A stretch of 64,000 nucleotides of DNA. Origin: Blasia pusilla (Eukaryota; Marchantiophyta; Marchantiopsida; Blasiales). Location: NCBI GenBank assembly GCA_050084515.1, contig CM114271.1, positions 34,472,001 to 34,536,000 of the forward strand. The letters are read 5' to 3'. Below, in pieces: positions 42,488 to 54,999 of the stretch. A program made the position numbers and the translations under genes. The notes under the pieces were generated by a model, which made no database searches, was not told the DNA's origin, and saw only the letters and a list, made by a program, of their open reading frames with translations. Positions within the stretch are counted from its first letter, which is position 1, and every line of letters begins with the position of its first letter.

Positions 42488-44511
42488 TCACTCCCAATCT
42501 CGCGAGTAATCCCTCAATCACTCAAACTAAATATGCGGCACTCAATCTACACGCTTTCACTAAGACGTGTACTACGCAGCAACAAGCACTATGGTGCGGC
42601 AAATCAACTGATCTATCATCTCATTGACAAACCATCTATGTCCCCACACAGGTCTATGTCCCCTAAACCCATACATCATCAATGCTCTCAACATCAGCAC
42701 AAAATCCAATATCCCAAATAACTTCCCAATACACGGAAATCCCTCACACGTGCACGATAAGAGACCAAAATGGGTAACCTGACAATAATGTCAATGTTGC
42801 TCCTTGGAAACTGCAAATCTCGACCCTAACTTGGTCTTGAAGACAACTCCTCCAATCAGCAAGTCATACTCCTCTCGTATTGACGCTGCTCAAACCTCCT
42901 TGATGTGCGGTGCAAGTCCAGCGGTCTGGTGCGGCACTGGCGGCATGAAACGGCTACAAACGGCACGACACTGGGGAATGGGGTGTGGCACTCGGTGGCA
43001 TACCCTCCTCAACCAGAAATTCATACGCTTTGCTCCCTAGTGAAGGAGCGGCTCCGCGATCGAGATGGTGCGATGCGGCCACAAGCGGTATCGCCCCGCT
43101 ATCGGCAGCATGTTGCGGCTACGGGCGTCATGGCACAGTACCCTATCGTCCTTGAGCGGCTATCAATCACAACATAGCAACATGAAATGAAAAATCAAAC
43201 ACCAAGATCACCTGCCATCACTGGTTGATGAGGAAATTGAGATGGTGGCAGCCAAAACAAAGTACGTGTTGGCGGCGCAAGTAAGAGAATCAACGGTTGT
43301 CATGGAAGACCGTCCACTCCGTAATGGCAGCAATGGCAACCAAGGGTGGAGAACGGCCAAACGCAGCTCTGAGCAGCGCTAGGCGGCGGCGGCGGCCAAC
43401 GGTGGACGGTGGACCATGGACCGTTGATGGTGATGGTTGACCATTGACGGCGGACCGTTGACTATGATTATGACGGCAACGGCCGCCGCCAGCGCGGCGG
43501 CTGATTTAGGGTTTGAACAATTTAACCCTAAAAATCACCTAGCAATGGCAGGTTTGCAAGATTGACCATAAATTTTTTTTCTCGCAATTCCAAATTACGC
43601 ACCCTTTGTTGCACAACGTGCACAACTTCACGATCTACAATGGCGTCAAAAAATATTTTGAATCAGACATTCCAATAAAAACTAATGGGGATTGTCGTAA
43701 AGCCCAATGTCTCTTTCTCTTGCACAAAATTCGGCAGCGCTTCCGCGCTGATTTCTCCCAACGAAAATGTAAAACCTGTGAGAACACAAATCAAGAAGCT
43801 ACATGGTGCTCCCAAGAGCTCTGGCATGGAGCAATCCGCGCCCATACTCAAATCCTATTGAAAATTGGGCAGCGCTTCCGCATGCCACTCTTCCGTACAA
43901 AAAATCAACAAAAAAATAGCAAACTCGCACGGCTCTTGCTCTGGTGAGCACTCCCATGAGCCATGAAGCGGGGAACACGGTCCTCCAACCTGCACCAAAC
44001 ATCGAGCAACCAACGAGCTCCCCCATGAAGCTCTCTCACTTATTCATTCTCTATTTGTAAAATAAGATCCAATCTCTCTTACAACACATAGTTCTCACAT
44101 GTCTCTCTCAATGTCAAACCAAACCCACTCTCCTAATGAGAGGCTTGGATTACACTCACAAGGCAAGGGACCATAGCTCCGCCGCCTCATGCCAAGAGGT
44201 TCAACAAAGAGAGAATGAGCTCCCAAACTCTCTCCATGGTAACCTATGCTCCCAAGTCACCTCCTTGGCTCTTGACCTGATGTAGGAGGTCAAGGGCCAC
44301 TTACCAAAACTAGAAAGTTGATCATATACTCGAAATTGTACTTACCTAAAATAGTAAGTTCCTCAATATGACTCCAAATGAGCCGAAATGAAGGGGAAAC
44401 TCTCAGGTTTCCGGAGCCACAGCACGTCATCCTTCACCTACTAAGCCTACCCTCCACTACTCACGAAGGCGCTCTACTAGATCTCACTAATCTATACTAA
44501 AAGATGTGACA
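42488..44511 (-). repeat. Family A LTR and leader (longest copy)
   Basis: Minus strand, starting TGTCACATC at 44,511. Nearly collinear with 28,560-30,696. It contains a degenerate minisatellite on GGACCGTTGA and GGTGGAC at about 43,398-43,470 and TAGGGTTTGAACAATTTAACCCTAA around 43,507. The LTR/leader boundary is not defined for lack of a second LTR. Confidence 0.65.
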
Positions 44512-44765
44512 ATGGAGAATGATGGGTGCCTCTTGGAGTTACTACTTCACATATGTCAACAATCTTGTCCATGCCTGATGTTTAATATATATTAATATTG
44601 GAGAGTGCCTCTCCATTTTAAGATCATCTCTCTTTTTGACACATGTCCTTTTTAGCCAATAGAATCGCTCGCTATCTAAACCAATAGGATTACTCAAATT
44701 CAATTGTACACTTAGGATGGATAATTCAAAATTATACATCCGTGCATCGCAAGGATACACACTAG
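44512..44765 (+). mobile_element. Helitron 3' tail
   Basis: Plus strand. ATCCGTGC-ATC-GCAAGGAT at 44,738-44,756 forms an 8-bp stem with one mismatch and a 3-nt loop. CTAG follows at 44,762-44,765 with a T directly after: the classic Helitron end (hairpin, CTRR, insertion between A and T). The tail resembles that of the minus-strand Helitron at 30,697. The body is separated from the tail by the family A Gypsy at 37,797-44,511, which inserted here. Confidence 0.75.
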
Positions 44766-44766
44766 T

Positions 44767-45098
44767 TTTTATTGTGGAATAGTTGAATAATTCCTTGGAG
44801 GAGCATGACTTTTAAATATTACATGTAAATAATCATTTGGGACTTGCAAGGATTCATCACAAAATGCTAATTTCTTTTTGGTCAATTTTTCCTATGCGTT
44901 ACTAGTTCTTGTCTTATTTATTTGGCGGTGTACGTGGGCATAAGATGGATAATATACACACAAAGTGGAGGTGCAAATAGATGAATGTGTGTTAAATCAT
45001 TATCTTAACATAGAAAGTTGATAACACATAAGGTACAATTAATGACGGCTAATATGCCATGTTGGAAAAATGGCCATCGAGTGAAATATGAAGTGGTA
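44767..45098. other. A+T-rich DNA between Helitron tail and MULE
   Basis: No gene or element boundary seen in these roughly 330 bases. Confidence 0.5.
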
Positions 45099-45106
45099 GA
45101 TTAAAA
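45099..45106. repeat. MULE target-site duplication GATTAAAA, left
   Basis: GATTAAAA directly precedes the left terminal inverted repeat and recurs at 56,613-56,620 directly after the right one. MULE duplications are usually 8-11 bp, mostly 9. Confidence 0.85.
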
Positions 45107-45212
45107 CGAAGACCTTACATTGCCGCGGTCTTGGGTTTAAGACCGCGTAGCCTAGGCCTTAGAGCCAGGCGCCTCGGTAGGGCTTTAGGATCGGCAATAT
45201 CCGGATAACGGT
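45107..45212 (+). repeat. Left MULE terminal inverted repeat
   Basis: CGAAGACCTTACATT then CCGCGGTCTTGGGTTTAAG and GACCGCGTAGCCTAGGCC. The right repeat read in reverse gives CGAAGGCCTTAGATT, CCGGGGTCTTGCGTTTAAG and the identical GACCGCGTAGCCTAGGCC. An insertion of about 12 bases distinguishes the right arm. Similarity fades after GGATAACGG. Sequence further inside both ends is rich in CCGTC/GACGG motifs (45,340-45,470 and 56,330-56,470). Confidence 0.9.
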
Positions 45213-46410
45213 TGGTGGACAGGCCTGTTAAGCGCTCGGCAATCCGACAATGGTATACGTGGACGGGTCTCGCTTTTGGGTCATATCGGATATATTCGGA
45301 GGGAATTCCGTTCAACATCGCTCACTTTTGTTCCATGGGTGTGAATGCGGACATCGGATTGCCGTCCGTACGACGTGGGAGTGCCTACCGTCCGACGCTT
45401 GAGCACCATCCGTCCCCTTTTCCCGTCCCGTTCCATTTTCCGTCCACTTTTCCGTTTGTTCCGTTTTCCGTTCTGTGCTACGTTGTCGCCCTCGTCCCCT
45501 TTTCAAACAAAGCGGTCTAGATCGGATTAGCGCCAACGATTAGCCCTAATCTTTCGTGTTTAGGTCAGGGAAACCGGAATACTCTTGGCTTCGTATCGTG
45601 AACTTGCAAATGTGTCATGGATGATTAGCTCAGATTATCATATAATCTGGACGTGATTAGTGTAGATTAGTGACGATGAAAGATTGGATTAAGACATGAT
45701 TAATCCAAAGCTCCTTTCGTTTCGTAGTGATTTACATCCATAGATGATTGTTATCTCCAATGAGCGCAACGCCATTCAGATTTTGTAGCAGCTCTGTATG
45801 ATTTCGTTGCAGCCCATTTGGATTTCTTAGCAGCTCACGACATTTTCACTAGTATCACGACATTTTCACTAGTATCACATTTTGGTGTGTGAAAGGTATG
45901 CTCCTTTGAAGTTCCTTGCTCGAATTTCAATTATACATTCCAATGTTTCTCTGTGTGTTTAATTGAGCGTAGTAAATCATTTCCAAATGATTAACTTAAA
46001 CCGAATGAAACACTTATGTCTGCCATGCCCTCGTACACATGATATAATCACTTATAATAACCTCTCCCATGCCCCCAAAAGCAGGTATTGGATCGCAAAA
46101 GGAATTGTTTTATGATCCGGCCCAACCCCTAACAATCACGAATCCACCATGATCAGATTCTCCTCTTAGCAAGGTATCATTTTGGATTTCAGAACGGTTG
46201 GTGGTGATAGTAGGAATGATTTCTTTCATTTGAATATGATTGTAAGTAAAGCGGATGTTGAAATTATGCTGAAATTATTCTGATTTTCTTACTTGAACAC
46301 GGACTTCATTGTGTTCGCATTGTGATGTTGCGTCGTGTTATGTAGGAGTTAAATTCGTTAATCCAAGATCTTCCAAGATTTTCATAGTATCATTCCTACC
46401 TGTCTTCATG

Positions 46411-49326
46411 GTGAAATATACTAAATACTCGGGTACATTAGATTGTGATAGGATCCATAACCCCTCGCCTGGTCCATTTTTAAGTGAACACCTAATTTGG
46501 TATGGTCACCGTAAAGAGGCATGGATCCCAGTAGAAAGGGTTGACGACTTTATCCATGGTGAAGAACATAGGGCACATTTCCATACTACCTTCAAAAAAA
46601 GTAAGATTGATAACCCTGGTCACAACTGTGTCACCATTCGATATTGGTGCGCATATGGGCCGCATAATTACAGGAAGTTGGCTTGGACCTCCTTGCCCAA
46701 GGATGTCTTTGACCCTAACACTCGTCCCAAAGGTGGAAAGGGTAGTAGACCGGAAAGCCAGAGCAAATGCCTTGGGCAAGGAATTTCAAGGCCGTGGATG
46801 TCAATTCCACGTTGTGGTAATAATGCCAATAGATCGTCCCGGTTTTTGTATGTGAAGGCACTTGCACACTAAGCATGTAGACAAGGAGGGTCATGTATGC
46901 CATGGTGACTTAGACAAGACGGCGGACATTGCAAATGCAAATTTTGCCCCAAAACTGAGTTCACATTGTAGAGGCTTTGTAGAGCAATTGTTACGAGTAA
47001 ATGTAAGCCCCTTCAATATCATGAAAGAGCATAGGAGGTGGATACGTGTCCACATCCGCGAGAATCCCACTCACAAACATGCGTGGGGCAAGGATGCCAT
47101 GCTAAAGGCCCAAGATATTTTGAATATAAAGTATTCAATGCGAAGACGAGAAGGTGGATATGATGGAACGGATGATGCAACAGCAATTTAACATTGGGTA
47201 CGAGCATATCCAAAGAATGTCATATACTACAAGGAGGCAATCTCCAAGTTGGACCAACCATTTTGCCTTGTGCTTTCAACACCTTGGATGCTCCAGTATC
47301 TCATAGAGCTAGAGAATGGCGGAGCCATATCCATGGATGTCACGCATGGCACCAACACTTATGAGGTCTATTTTAGTACCAGCACCGCCTTCATACTTGC
47401 TGAAATCTGTGTTCATTACACTATGAGCATTCTACTTACTGTGTGTTAACATATTTGGTTATCAAGTGATTAGCACAACTGCAAGTATTGGTTTGGGATA
47501 TGTATCCCTTATCCTTTATTAGAACTACAAGAAGTATCCATTCCTCTCATTGGGAACTTGCGTCTAAGTTTAAGGTTGAATTCAGCATGATCATATTCTG
47601 AACACCAGGTTTTTAATGTTCACAGTATCAATTATTCACTCTTTTGGGATTTGATAAGTTCCAGAACGGCCTGCCATTAGTATGGGAAATCCAACAGCAT
47701 CATCAACATCAAGATCTGGTGGAGACCTTGTCCCAAATCAAGGATTGGGCCAATAGTAATATACAAGTTGATTGTGGCAAGGATCAAGTGCAACTCAATG
47801 GAAGCCCTCTTGCTTCATTGTAGATGATTCGAAAGAGGAGCAATCTACCATCAAAGAAGTATTTCATGGTGTGCCTATAGACCTGTGCCTATGGCATGTT
47901 TGAAAGAATTGGTTGAAGAATTTGCATCAACGAGTGCGTTGCCCAATTACAAAGGCTGACATGAACAGAGACTTAGGTGGTGTTATGTACTCACGTGAAG
48001 AAGGTATGTCATGACAAAGAATGTTTCTATACATTAACATGTTCGTCTTGAGTGTTTATTTACTCTCGGTTTGATTGAGTAATTAAATTTTTTTCCTCTT
48101 GCAGATCCTATTGATGCTTCTTTAAGATTCATGCGCAAGTGGGTCCGATCAGATTGACACTTTCTCAAGTACTACGCAAACTATTGGCATCCCAAAATGT
48201 CACATGGGCAAAGGGATACCGTAGGCATGCGAGGTCCAACCAAGATACCAATGCTGCTATAGAAAGGTGGCACCACACTTTGAAGATGCTCCTGGCGTCT
48301 AGCATGCCCAGGAAGCCAACCATAAAACTTATTTGGCTTGTGCAAATGCTCACCAGTGAGGTAGAAGATTTTTTCTGGTATATGGGCTTCTTGAAACAAG
48401 AAGGCATGGTTAGAAACAAGGCCATACAAAAAGTAATGCTAATTGCAATTAGAAGGGCGAGTGAGATACTTGATGATCATGTCACCTTTGATCTGGTCAA
48501 TGGGAGGAAATCTGCTCGGGTGAAGAGTTTATCGAACCCTGATCTTTGGCATGATGTGGTGGAGTATGACACCAAGGATGCAGCTTGTACATGTGCACAT
48601 GCCAATGAAAGATTCACTTGTAAGCAACAGGTTTGTCTGCTTGCAACTCCAAAAAACCCATGACATACTCTTTACTATGGTTAAGTGAATGGTACAACAT
48701 ATACATCTGCAGCAAAGTTGCCCAATTAACACTATTTTTCTGAACACAGGTTAAATGTCTTCTTATGTGTGGTCACAAGTGAAGTTAAGGTATTGTCATA
48801 CTTGGGAACACGCTTTGGAAGCAAAGCTAGCGGACTACACAACTTGATGCAAGAGCATGAAGAGCACGAGAATATTACTCAAGGTCAGCATCCAGATAAT
48901 GAAGAAGACTTCACTTTTCCTGATCTTGTTGAATCCACTCCACTGTCCATGTCACATGAAATCACCACCAAAGATGTTCAAGATATGATGGAGGAGTGCA
49001 TACACGCTGACCATGGTGTTCCATTCTCAGATATGCTCCTCCGACACTTGTTTCAATTCCTGTAGAGAGACTTGGGTTCAGTTTTAAACTTGAAGGCCAA
49101 GGTAGAGACCAACAGTCCTTTGCCAGGTAATGGTGGTGAAATTGTTGCACATTATCCAGAGCCATTTTTCCGATATAATGGTATTGATTTCCGCCTCCGG
49201 AGACGCATGGATTGGTACGAGCCCATGCATGATAAATGTAGGAATGCTGAGCAAGGCAAAAATCAGCCATCTGGTGAAGACCACCAGGTTGAGTCTTCCC
49301 AAAGAGTGAAGAAGGCCAAGTTTTGA
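46411..49326 (+). pseudogene. MULE transposase with SWIM finger, related to the plant At1g60560-type SWIM family (frameshifted)
   Basis: DDE transposase for MULE excision and insertion. N-terminus from 46,411: 'WIPVERVDDFIHGEEHR', 'YWCAYGPHNYRK', then after a frameshift at about 46,750 'GRGCQFHVVV' and 'HTKHVDKEGHVCHG' (zinc-binding GCM1/FLYWCH-like). 'NANFAPKLSSHCRGFVEQLL' and 'PFCLVLSTPWMLQYLIEL' lead to 'ISMDVTHGTNTY' (first Asp, 47,331). 'FIVDDSKEEQSTIKEVF' and 'LCLWHV' (47,820-47,900) give the second Asp and CxxH. An intron at about 48,005-48,104 and another at 48,631-48,749 are plausible. 48,180-48,630 has 'DTNAAIERWHHTLKMLL' and the SWIM C-T-C...C-K, where the final His is Gln. Acidic C-terminal tail to 49,326. 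The family also has intact single-copy host genes in plants. Confidence 0.82.
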
Positions 49327-51296
49327 ATATAGAGGCAAAAATTGAAACAGAGGCATGTTCTCATTTAGACTTGGATGCTTTGGTGAGCCAAGTTCAAGAT
49401 GATGGAATCCATCACTCCTTCAGTGATTCTGAGTGGCCTTTGGTAAATGACACTCCCCATAGTTCTTATAGGAGTGCCAAAATGACAAAAAAGGACCAGA
49501 GTAGATGATATGTTAGATAGTCTCATGGAGCCAACTTGCAGTATCGAATCGGAATTGGCTATGACAAGTTTACACATATGTAATGATGTGGATGTCATAA
49601 TCTTGGACTCTCAGAACGATACTCATCCAAGTGGCAAAATATTTATATGAAAACACTATACATGTTCTCGCGTCTAACTTACGCAATTGATGTTGAACAT
49701 TACCATAACTCTCTGGAAAGTAATATTCTGGAACATATGGAATGTTGTGTTCAATTTTTTTTCTCACTCGAACAGTGCAAAGTTGGTCTTCGCACAAAAA
49801 ATAATGCATTCAGTCCTCGTGAGGAAGTTGGCTAGAGGGTTGATTTGGTGTCGCCTCGGGAAACGTGTTTCAGTTGTTACCATGTATGTATGTTAATCCG
49901 TAGTTTTAGTTTAACCTATTCAGAAGCGTTCCGCAAGACATAACCGCATCGATCGTCCCGCCAAAATCTGCGGCATCATCCGCACTCTACATCTTTCCTC
50001 TATATTAGTCGTGGCTAAGCGAGATAGTAGCAACTAAAAAAAGTGCTTCGGATGGCATCCATACCCTACCCGTGAGGTCTTATCCTCTTTGTAAAGTTTT
50101 AGCGGCCTAAACTCATGACCTCTAAGTTAGCTGTAGCTAGAGTTGTCCCTAATCGCCACTTACGAAGAGACGCTTACGATCAATCCGCTCCCCCTGTCCA
50201 TAGAATGGAATTAGCTTCTGGAATCTTGTCGGTGGGTTGGTTGGGGTTTAGGATACTTTAGGTTTTGCACTTGTAGTAGAATGGAAACCGATTGGCCTTC
50301 AACACACTGAATCCAATGTTCAAATTATGGATACCTCGCGCCAAGTGTATTATACCGGCCGAAAATGCTTGATCGGTGTTGAAGTTAATTTTTGGGTATA
50401 TTCATTCTTCTCATTGCCGATATTGTTCTTTCAGCCCAGCTATTGGAAACACCAAAGATGAGTGGACTACATGCTTCATTCATTCTTGGAAGACATAAAC
50501 TCCTCTATGGAAAGAAATGGAGACAAAAAGAAAGCCTTAATTTTAATCTTGGATGAAATCTCACAAAAATGCTTTCATTATAGGCAAGATCAAAGTACAT
50601 GTCACATTTTTGCCTATTTTTTGCCTCAGAACTGCACTCATACAAGAAAATGTACATCATGCACTATAGCCGAATGTGCCAGTTGCTCATCACTGACAGT
50701 AGCGCCTCCTAGCCTGCACCTGAAAATAGACAAGTCATACACAATCAACATATATGGGAGATGCAAAGGGGGAATGCAAACTAACTATATGTAGACAAGT
50801 TCTATCCATTCACCTGTTGAGAAGTTGTAGGAATGTATTGCATTCGGTATAGCAGGCTAGATTGAGACAAAGGCAATAAAGAGAAGGTACCCAATTCGAA
50901 ACCCTACAATGATGGTGTCGAAAATATAGGCAATGGAGTGGAATTTGGGTCTCCACATTCCATACCAGGCTCTTGGTCCTCACTTGGGCCACACACTACA
51001 ATCTAGAGAACTCCATCTCCGTGCACACATTTCACTATCTCCTCGATCAAGATTGAAATGTAAAGTGCTAAAAGCAAAATTCACTTCCTCCATGAAACTA
51101 AGGCAAAGTACTTAAAGTCGGGGAAAGTAAACCTGGTCCAACACATCAGCGCCACTATCCAAGTTGATTGGAGCATGCAAGTGATGTCCATCCCCTCTAG
51201 CCACCTGAAAACAAACATGCAGCGTTTCAATGACCGGGTCATACACACAATCAAAAAAGATTATCAAGTTGAAGGATTATCATGTTGTAGTATACC
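49327..51296. other. MULE interior without clear gene
   Basis: Plus-strand frames just after 49,326 (to about 49,508) may extend the transposase tail across its stop. The rest, 49.5-51.3 kb, has only short frames without motifs. A plus-strand frame at 50,462-50,794 has a Cys-rich patch (CTSCTIAECASCSS) but no family match. Confidence 0.45.
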
Positions 51297-52460
51297 TATG
51301 AGTGGAACTCTATCTCAGATTTCTTCTTCATTTCGGCCAAGTACATCCTTCTCCTGATTTTCATGGCTTCTTTAGTTTTTCCATGTTTAGGTGTAAGCAC
51401 ATGCTCGCCCTCGTCCACGACTTGGTCAGGACTAGAGGAGATACGGGACGAACACCGAGATGGACGTAGACCTGAAACCGGGTTCACGCGAGGAAATTTC
51501 CTCATTTTCCTTGTCACCTGAGAAGATGTCTCCACATTAGGCCTCTTTGAAGGCCGCTCACGTCGCTTCTTTCTCGTAGAGTTATTTCCTAATTCCATGT
51601 CCTCAGAGCCCCCTGTGTCCATTCTTGGGGTGAAGGAGCTTGGCTCCATGGTGGCTGCTCCAACAGGCAAAGGACTCGGAGCACCATCCTCTGCTGACTC
51701 CAAGTCACTAGAGTCTAAAATCTCAATATCCACACCTCCCTGCACACATTTAAATCTGAAGTCCAGAAAAAAATCACAGCACAAGTGGACTATGTACCAC
51801 ATAATTCAGTAGCACTACATGGAGACATAGGGGCCTGCAACTCTCTTTGCATGCTCTTTGGCTTTGCTCAACAAAGCCGCCTTCTTTTGCCTCTTGTGGT
51901 TGGCCCAGCGTTGCAAGACTATGCCTCTCAATCTGATGTTGGCATCAGATGGTTGAGCAAAGGTACTTGCACATTAATGGAAGAAATGAGCATGACTGCC
52001 AATGAAGAAATGCATAGCCTAAACAAAACCAGCAAGCTCTTAATGTTCCATGGATGAATTTCAGATTGGGGATATTCTTTCTTCTTTGCTGTGGCCCGAG
52101 GTGTTCCAGGCACAGGCCTCAACCAGTGCGTAGCAATGTGGGAGTTAAAGTTTCCGGCAATCGGAAAAATTCAATGCATGTGGAGCACAAGCAAACATAT
52201 TGCTTGTGCTCATGGGAGTAGCCATAGTAGACCCACTCTACAGGGTCCCGCCACAAAGAGGTTTGGTTAGCTTGCTTCTCAGAAGCAAATGGGCTCTTGC
52301 CCATGAATGCAGCAAACATATTTTTTAATTTCAAAATGACACTGTTGATTCTCCCCGTCTCCCTTGCACAATGGAGCCTATGTAAGAACATTACCAACCA
52401 TACGAGTAAGCAAAGAATGATTACCTGGGCATTCAAAGACAGGTAGCACCTGTCCATCAT
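51297..52460 (-). pseudogene. MULE second gene, exons with NLS-like and C2H2-like segments (unknown function)
   Basis: Minus strand, converging on the transposase. 52,460-52,020: 'FAAFMGKSPFASEKQ', 'WRDPVEWVYYGYSHEHKQYVC' and a C-x2-C start ('CLCSTC'). With one shift in a T run it continues 'IAGNFNSHIATHW', which would complete a C-x2-C-x12-H-x3-H zinc finger, then 'LRPVPGTPRATAKKKEYP'. Next, about 51,962-51,827: 'NIRLRGIVLQRWANHKRQKKAAL'. After a good acceptor (TGTGTGCAG) at 51,740, the exon 51,739-51,297 is acidic then basic: 'IEILDSSDLESAEDG', 'STRKKRRERPSKRPN', 'KTKEAMKIRRRMYLAEMKKKS'. It looks like a nuclear DNA-binding accessory protein. I do not recognise the family. Confidence 0.5.
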
Positions 52461-53024
52461 GCAAAGAAAAGGTGCAATGTTTTAGAAGAGGATGAGAGCA
52501 TCCGAATAGTAGTAATATTCGACTATTGTGCATAAATAGTGCCGAGCACATAAATGGAAGAGCCGGACGCTTGTAAAATTTTTGACTTTGTATAAATATA
52601 TTCCATCGAACTGACGTCTGCCACCAGCTTAACCCATTACCTCTGCAAAAGTAGACATGCGGTTGTCTACACCTGGCTCAACATCTAAAATTTACATACA
52701 ACTGAGCCCTATGACTCATAGGGCCTAGTTTACACATACATTGGGAATAATATTCAAGCTACAGACAAGTGTATATAAGCATTAGGTGGTATCCGGGATT
52801 GAGCACGGAAATCTATGATCTCTACTATTTTAGGGTGTTCTAGTAGGTTTTCATGATGTTGAAGACTGTCCACTACCTGCACATACAAGAGCATAGACTG
52901 CGTCATTAATTACTAGCAAACACTAGGCCAGATCACAACATGCATATGAAGTAAAAAGAAAAAGTAGGATGTATGCAACGAGCTTACCACGAGCTAAATT
53001 GAGAATGGCGAAGGAGCTGATAAC

Positions 53025-54328
53025 TCTAATGTACAAGAAGTATAAGAATTGATCTTTTTATAGTAATTAAATGAGTTTGATCCCCAAGAGGATCACGATT
53101 ATGTGAAAAGAGAGTTCAAGATGGCATTTATCTTGCAATATTTGTAGTTAAGTGTGTACAATTCGGATTCAATCACTTATCAGGGTATTCTTCTCTCTAT
53201 TAGTACCAAGATTTCTTTCTTCGATTCTCTCAAGTGGAATTGCATTACCGCTCAAGTGGATCTTCACTCAACATCAAAGAACCTCACAGAGACCTCAACA
53301 AGAAGTTGGCTTCTTCTACTTTCGGAACTCAATCCGTCTGGGCAGGCTACTCTCTGTCAAACAGATTTCTTACAACTTCTTGTTGATTATTTTAATGATG
53401 AAAGTGTTCTCCTCATTCACTCTTCACTTTGCAGACCCAATAAGAATTCACAGACATATGCATCGTTCATCAAAATGAAGAAATGAGTTCTTTACTACTC
53501 CATCAAGAATGAGAAAGCTTCAAAGTGTATACAAGCTTGAGAGGATACTACTCCCTTGCTCGGACCATTCCTACAGCATAAGGACTTCGTGAAAGAATGA
53601 TGAGGATAGCTACTTTCATGTTTCTTAAATATCTTCCGAGGCAGTAGTAGGTCCAAAGATCTAAAGCATCTCTTAGGAATCTAGTGTCTATTGAGAGTTT
53701 GTAACTACCTTGATCTACGGTTCTCTTATCTTTTCCTATGATCGCTATGAATTCGTTGGGCGTAACTGTCCTAACTTCCTATCTGGTCCAAAAAGTTGCG
53801 CCTCTTCCTAGTCTAACTCTTCTAACGGTGTGCCGCTTGAAATCACGTCGAGTTTTAGCTTCGCTTTGCTACGAAGTCTGAATTTCTTCTTCTTCCCTTG
53901 AGGACGAAGCTCTTCCTCTTGGTCTGAAGACGAAGCGCTGCATTCTTCGCTCTTGTTCCAAATGCTTCGCTCTTCGTGCTTCGTTCAAGAGCGAAGTACT
54001 TCTTCCTCTTCTTCTTCATTGTGCTTCTTTCAAGAGCGAAGCACTTCATAAACAAGTTCTTAATAAGGCTTTGTTGTCTTTTACAAGCTTCGCTTTGAGT
54101 CTTTAGACTTCGTCATCGCATTTCCCTCTCCTCTAAGGCAAATCCTTGATTTTCCACCTCTCTGCCTTGTCTTAGGAGCTTCGTGATACATTTCAATATT
54201 ACTCATTCTTCCAATACACAAACATAATATCTAAAATAGTCTTGTATATACAACCTTTACTTTATAGAGTCTTCATTCCTTGAATCAAAAGGTATAAATC
54301 TCAAAATTACAAAATTGTGGGTATCACA
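53025..54328 (-). mobile_element. Probable solo LTR inserted in the MULE (1,304 bp)
   Basis: ATAAC occurs at 53,020-53,024 and 54,329-54,333. Read on the minus strand the insert begins TGTGATACCC, a typical LTR start, and ends ...TACATTAGA, so the expected terminal CA is altered. No coding domains are inside. It contains the TTCGCTC palindromic cluster at 53.85-54.12 kb. The altered right end lowers confidence. Confidence 0.5.
53860..54120. repeat. Cluster of GCTTCGCTC / GAGCGAAGC motifs
   Basis: Over about 260 bases the octamer CTTCGCTC or its complement GAGCGAAG occurs repeatedly in both orientations (for example near 53,945, 53,968, 53,989, 54,035 and 54,087), separated by CTTCTTCCTC-like pyrimidine stretches. 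The pairs can form many alternative short hairpins. It lies in the presumed LTR. Confidence 0.75.
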
Positions 54329-54534
54329 ATAACTTCAGTCAGATCCAAAGGCTGGTCTTTCTCCACAGGTAGGTTATCATCTACAGCAGTCTGGTCGATA
54401 AGGTAGATTCTCTTAGGAGTGACCCCGATCATTCAAGGGTTTGAGTATTTTTTGTCTATATTATCAATTGTGCTTAATCTTCTCTTTAGTTGAATTGTGC
54501 ATACAACTTTTGATACCATGTTGCATTGTGATGC

Positions 54535-54983
54535 CTTCATAAGATTCTTGATGTCTGGAATCCTCTAGGCTTCATCTTCCCTCCCTCATTACCAACTACC
54601 AGAAACTCTATTTTTCCTTGCTTCTAGAAATAGGAATCAAACCAAACTTGATTCCCCACCTTGCATGCTTTTGGTGAGAAGGCCACGTTGTATCCGACAT
54701 TCCTAGCTGCAAGTTCTAAGCAATGGTAGGTATCTATAGGAAGCCCCACGATTATCCAATCATCCAAATAAATTTTGGGATGACTCGTGGGAGTGCTTGC
54801 ATATAATGTCAGCCAAAATTTCTTTTGGCACAGGAGTCCGTGTGAATCATGGGGCTCACCCATGTTTCGACAGACCCTTGAAACGTTCTCAGGTTTCCCT
54901 ATAGTTATATTCAGACACTGAAGCCCACCCGCATCTAGGAATTTGGCTTGGACATGCTGAGGCGGAATGCCACAGCTGGACAT
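54535..54983 (-). pseudogene. MULE second gene, upstream exon (unknown function)
   Basis: Minus strand. Open from MSSCGIPPQHVQ at 54,983 to TAG at 54,624-54,626, 119 codons: 'GGLQCLNITIGKPENVSRVC', 'PKIYLDDWIIVGLP', 'CLELAARNVGYNVAF'. Past the stop the same frame continues coherently 'KQGKIEFLVVGNEGGKMK' to about 54,535, so the TAG looks like a mutation in a longer exon. Not recognised. It could be the 5' exon of the gene at 51.3-52.5 kb, with the solo LTR in an intron, or a captured host fragment. Confidence 0.45.
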
Positions 54984-54999
54984 CTTATGGTATCACAGA

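Larger units (their letters stand above)
37797..44511 (-). mobile_element. Family A Gypsy retrotransposon carrying a cytosine-5 methyltransferase, 3'-truncated
   Basis: Minus strand. Order from 44,511 downward: LTR and leader, gag, zinc knuckles, aspartic protease, C5-cytosine methyltransferase, reverse transcriptase. The copy stops at 37,797, a few codons after the RT motif 'IEYMGHTIYP', so the RT end, RNase H, integrase and 3' LTR are missing. Stops and frameshifts affect every domain. The other copies in the window are at 20,975-21,496 plus 27,544-30,696 (minus) and 60,771-61,475 and 62,440-64,000 (plus). Confidence 0.88.
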
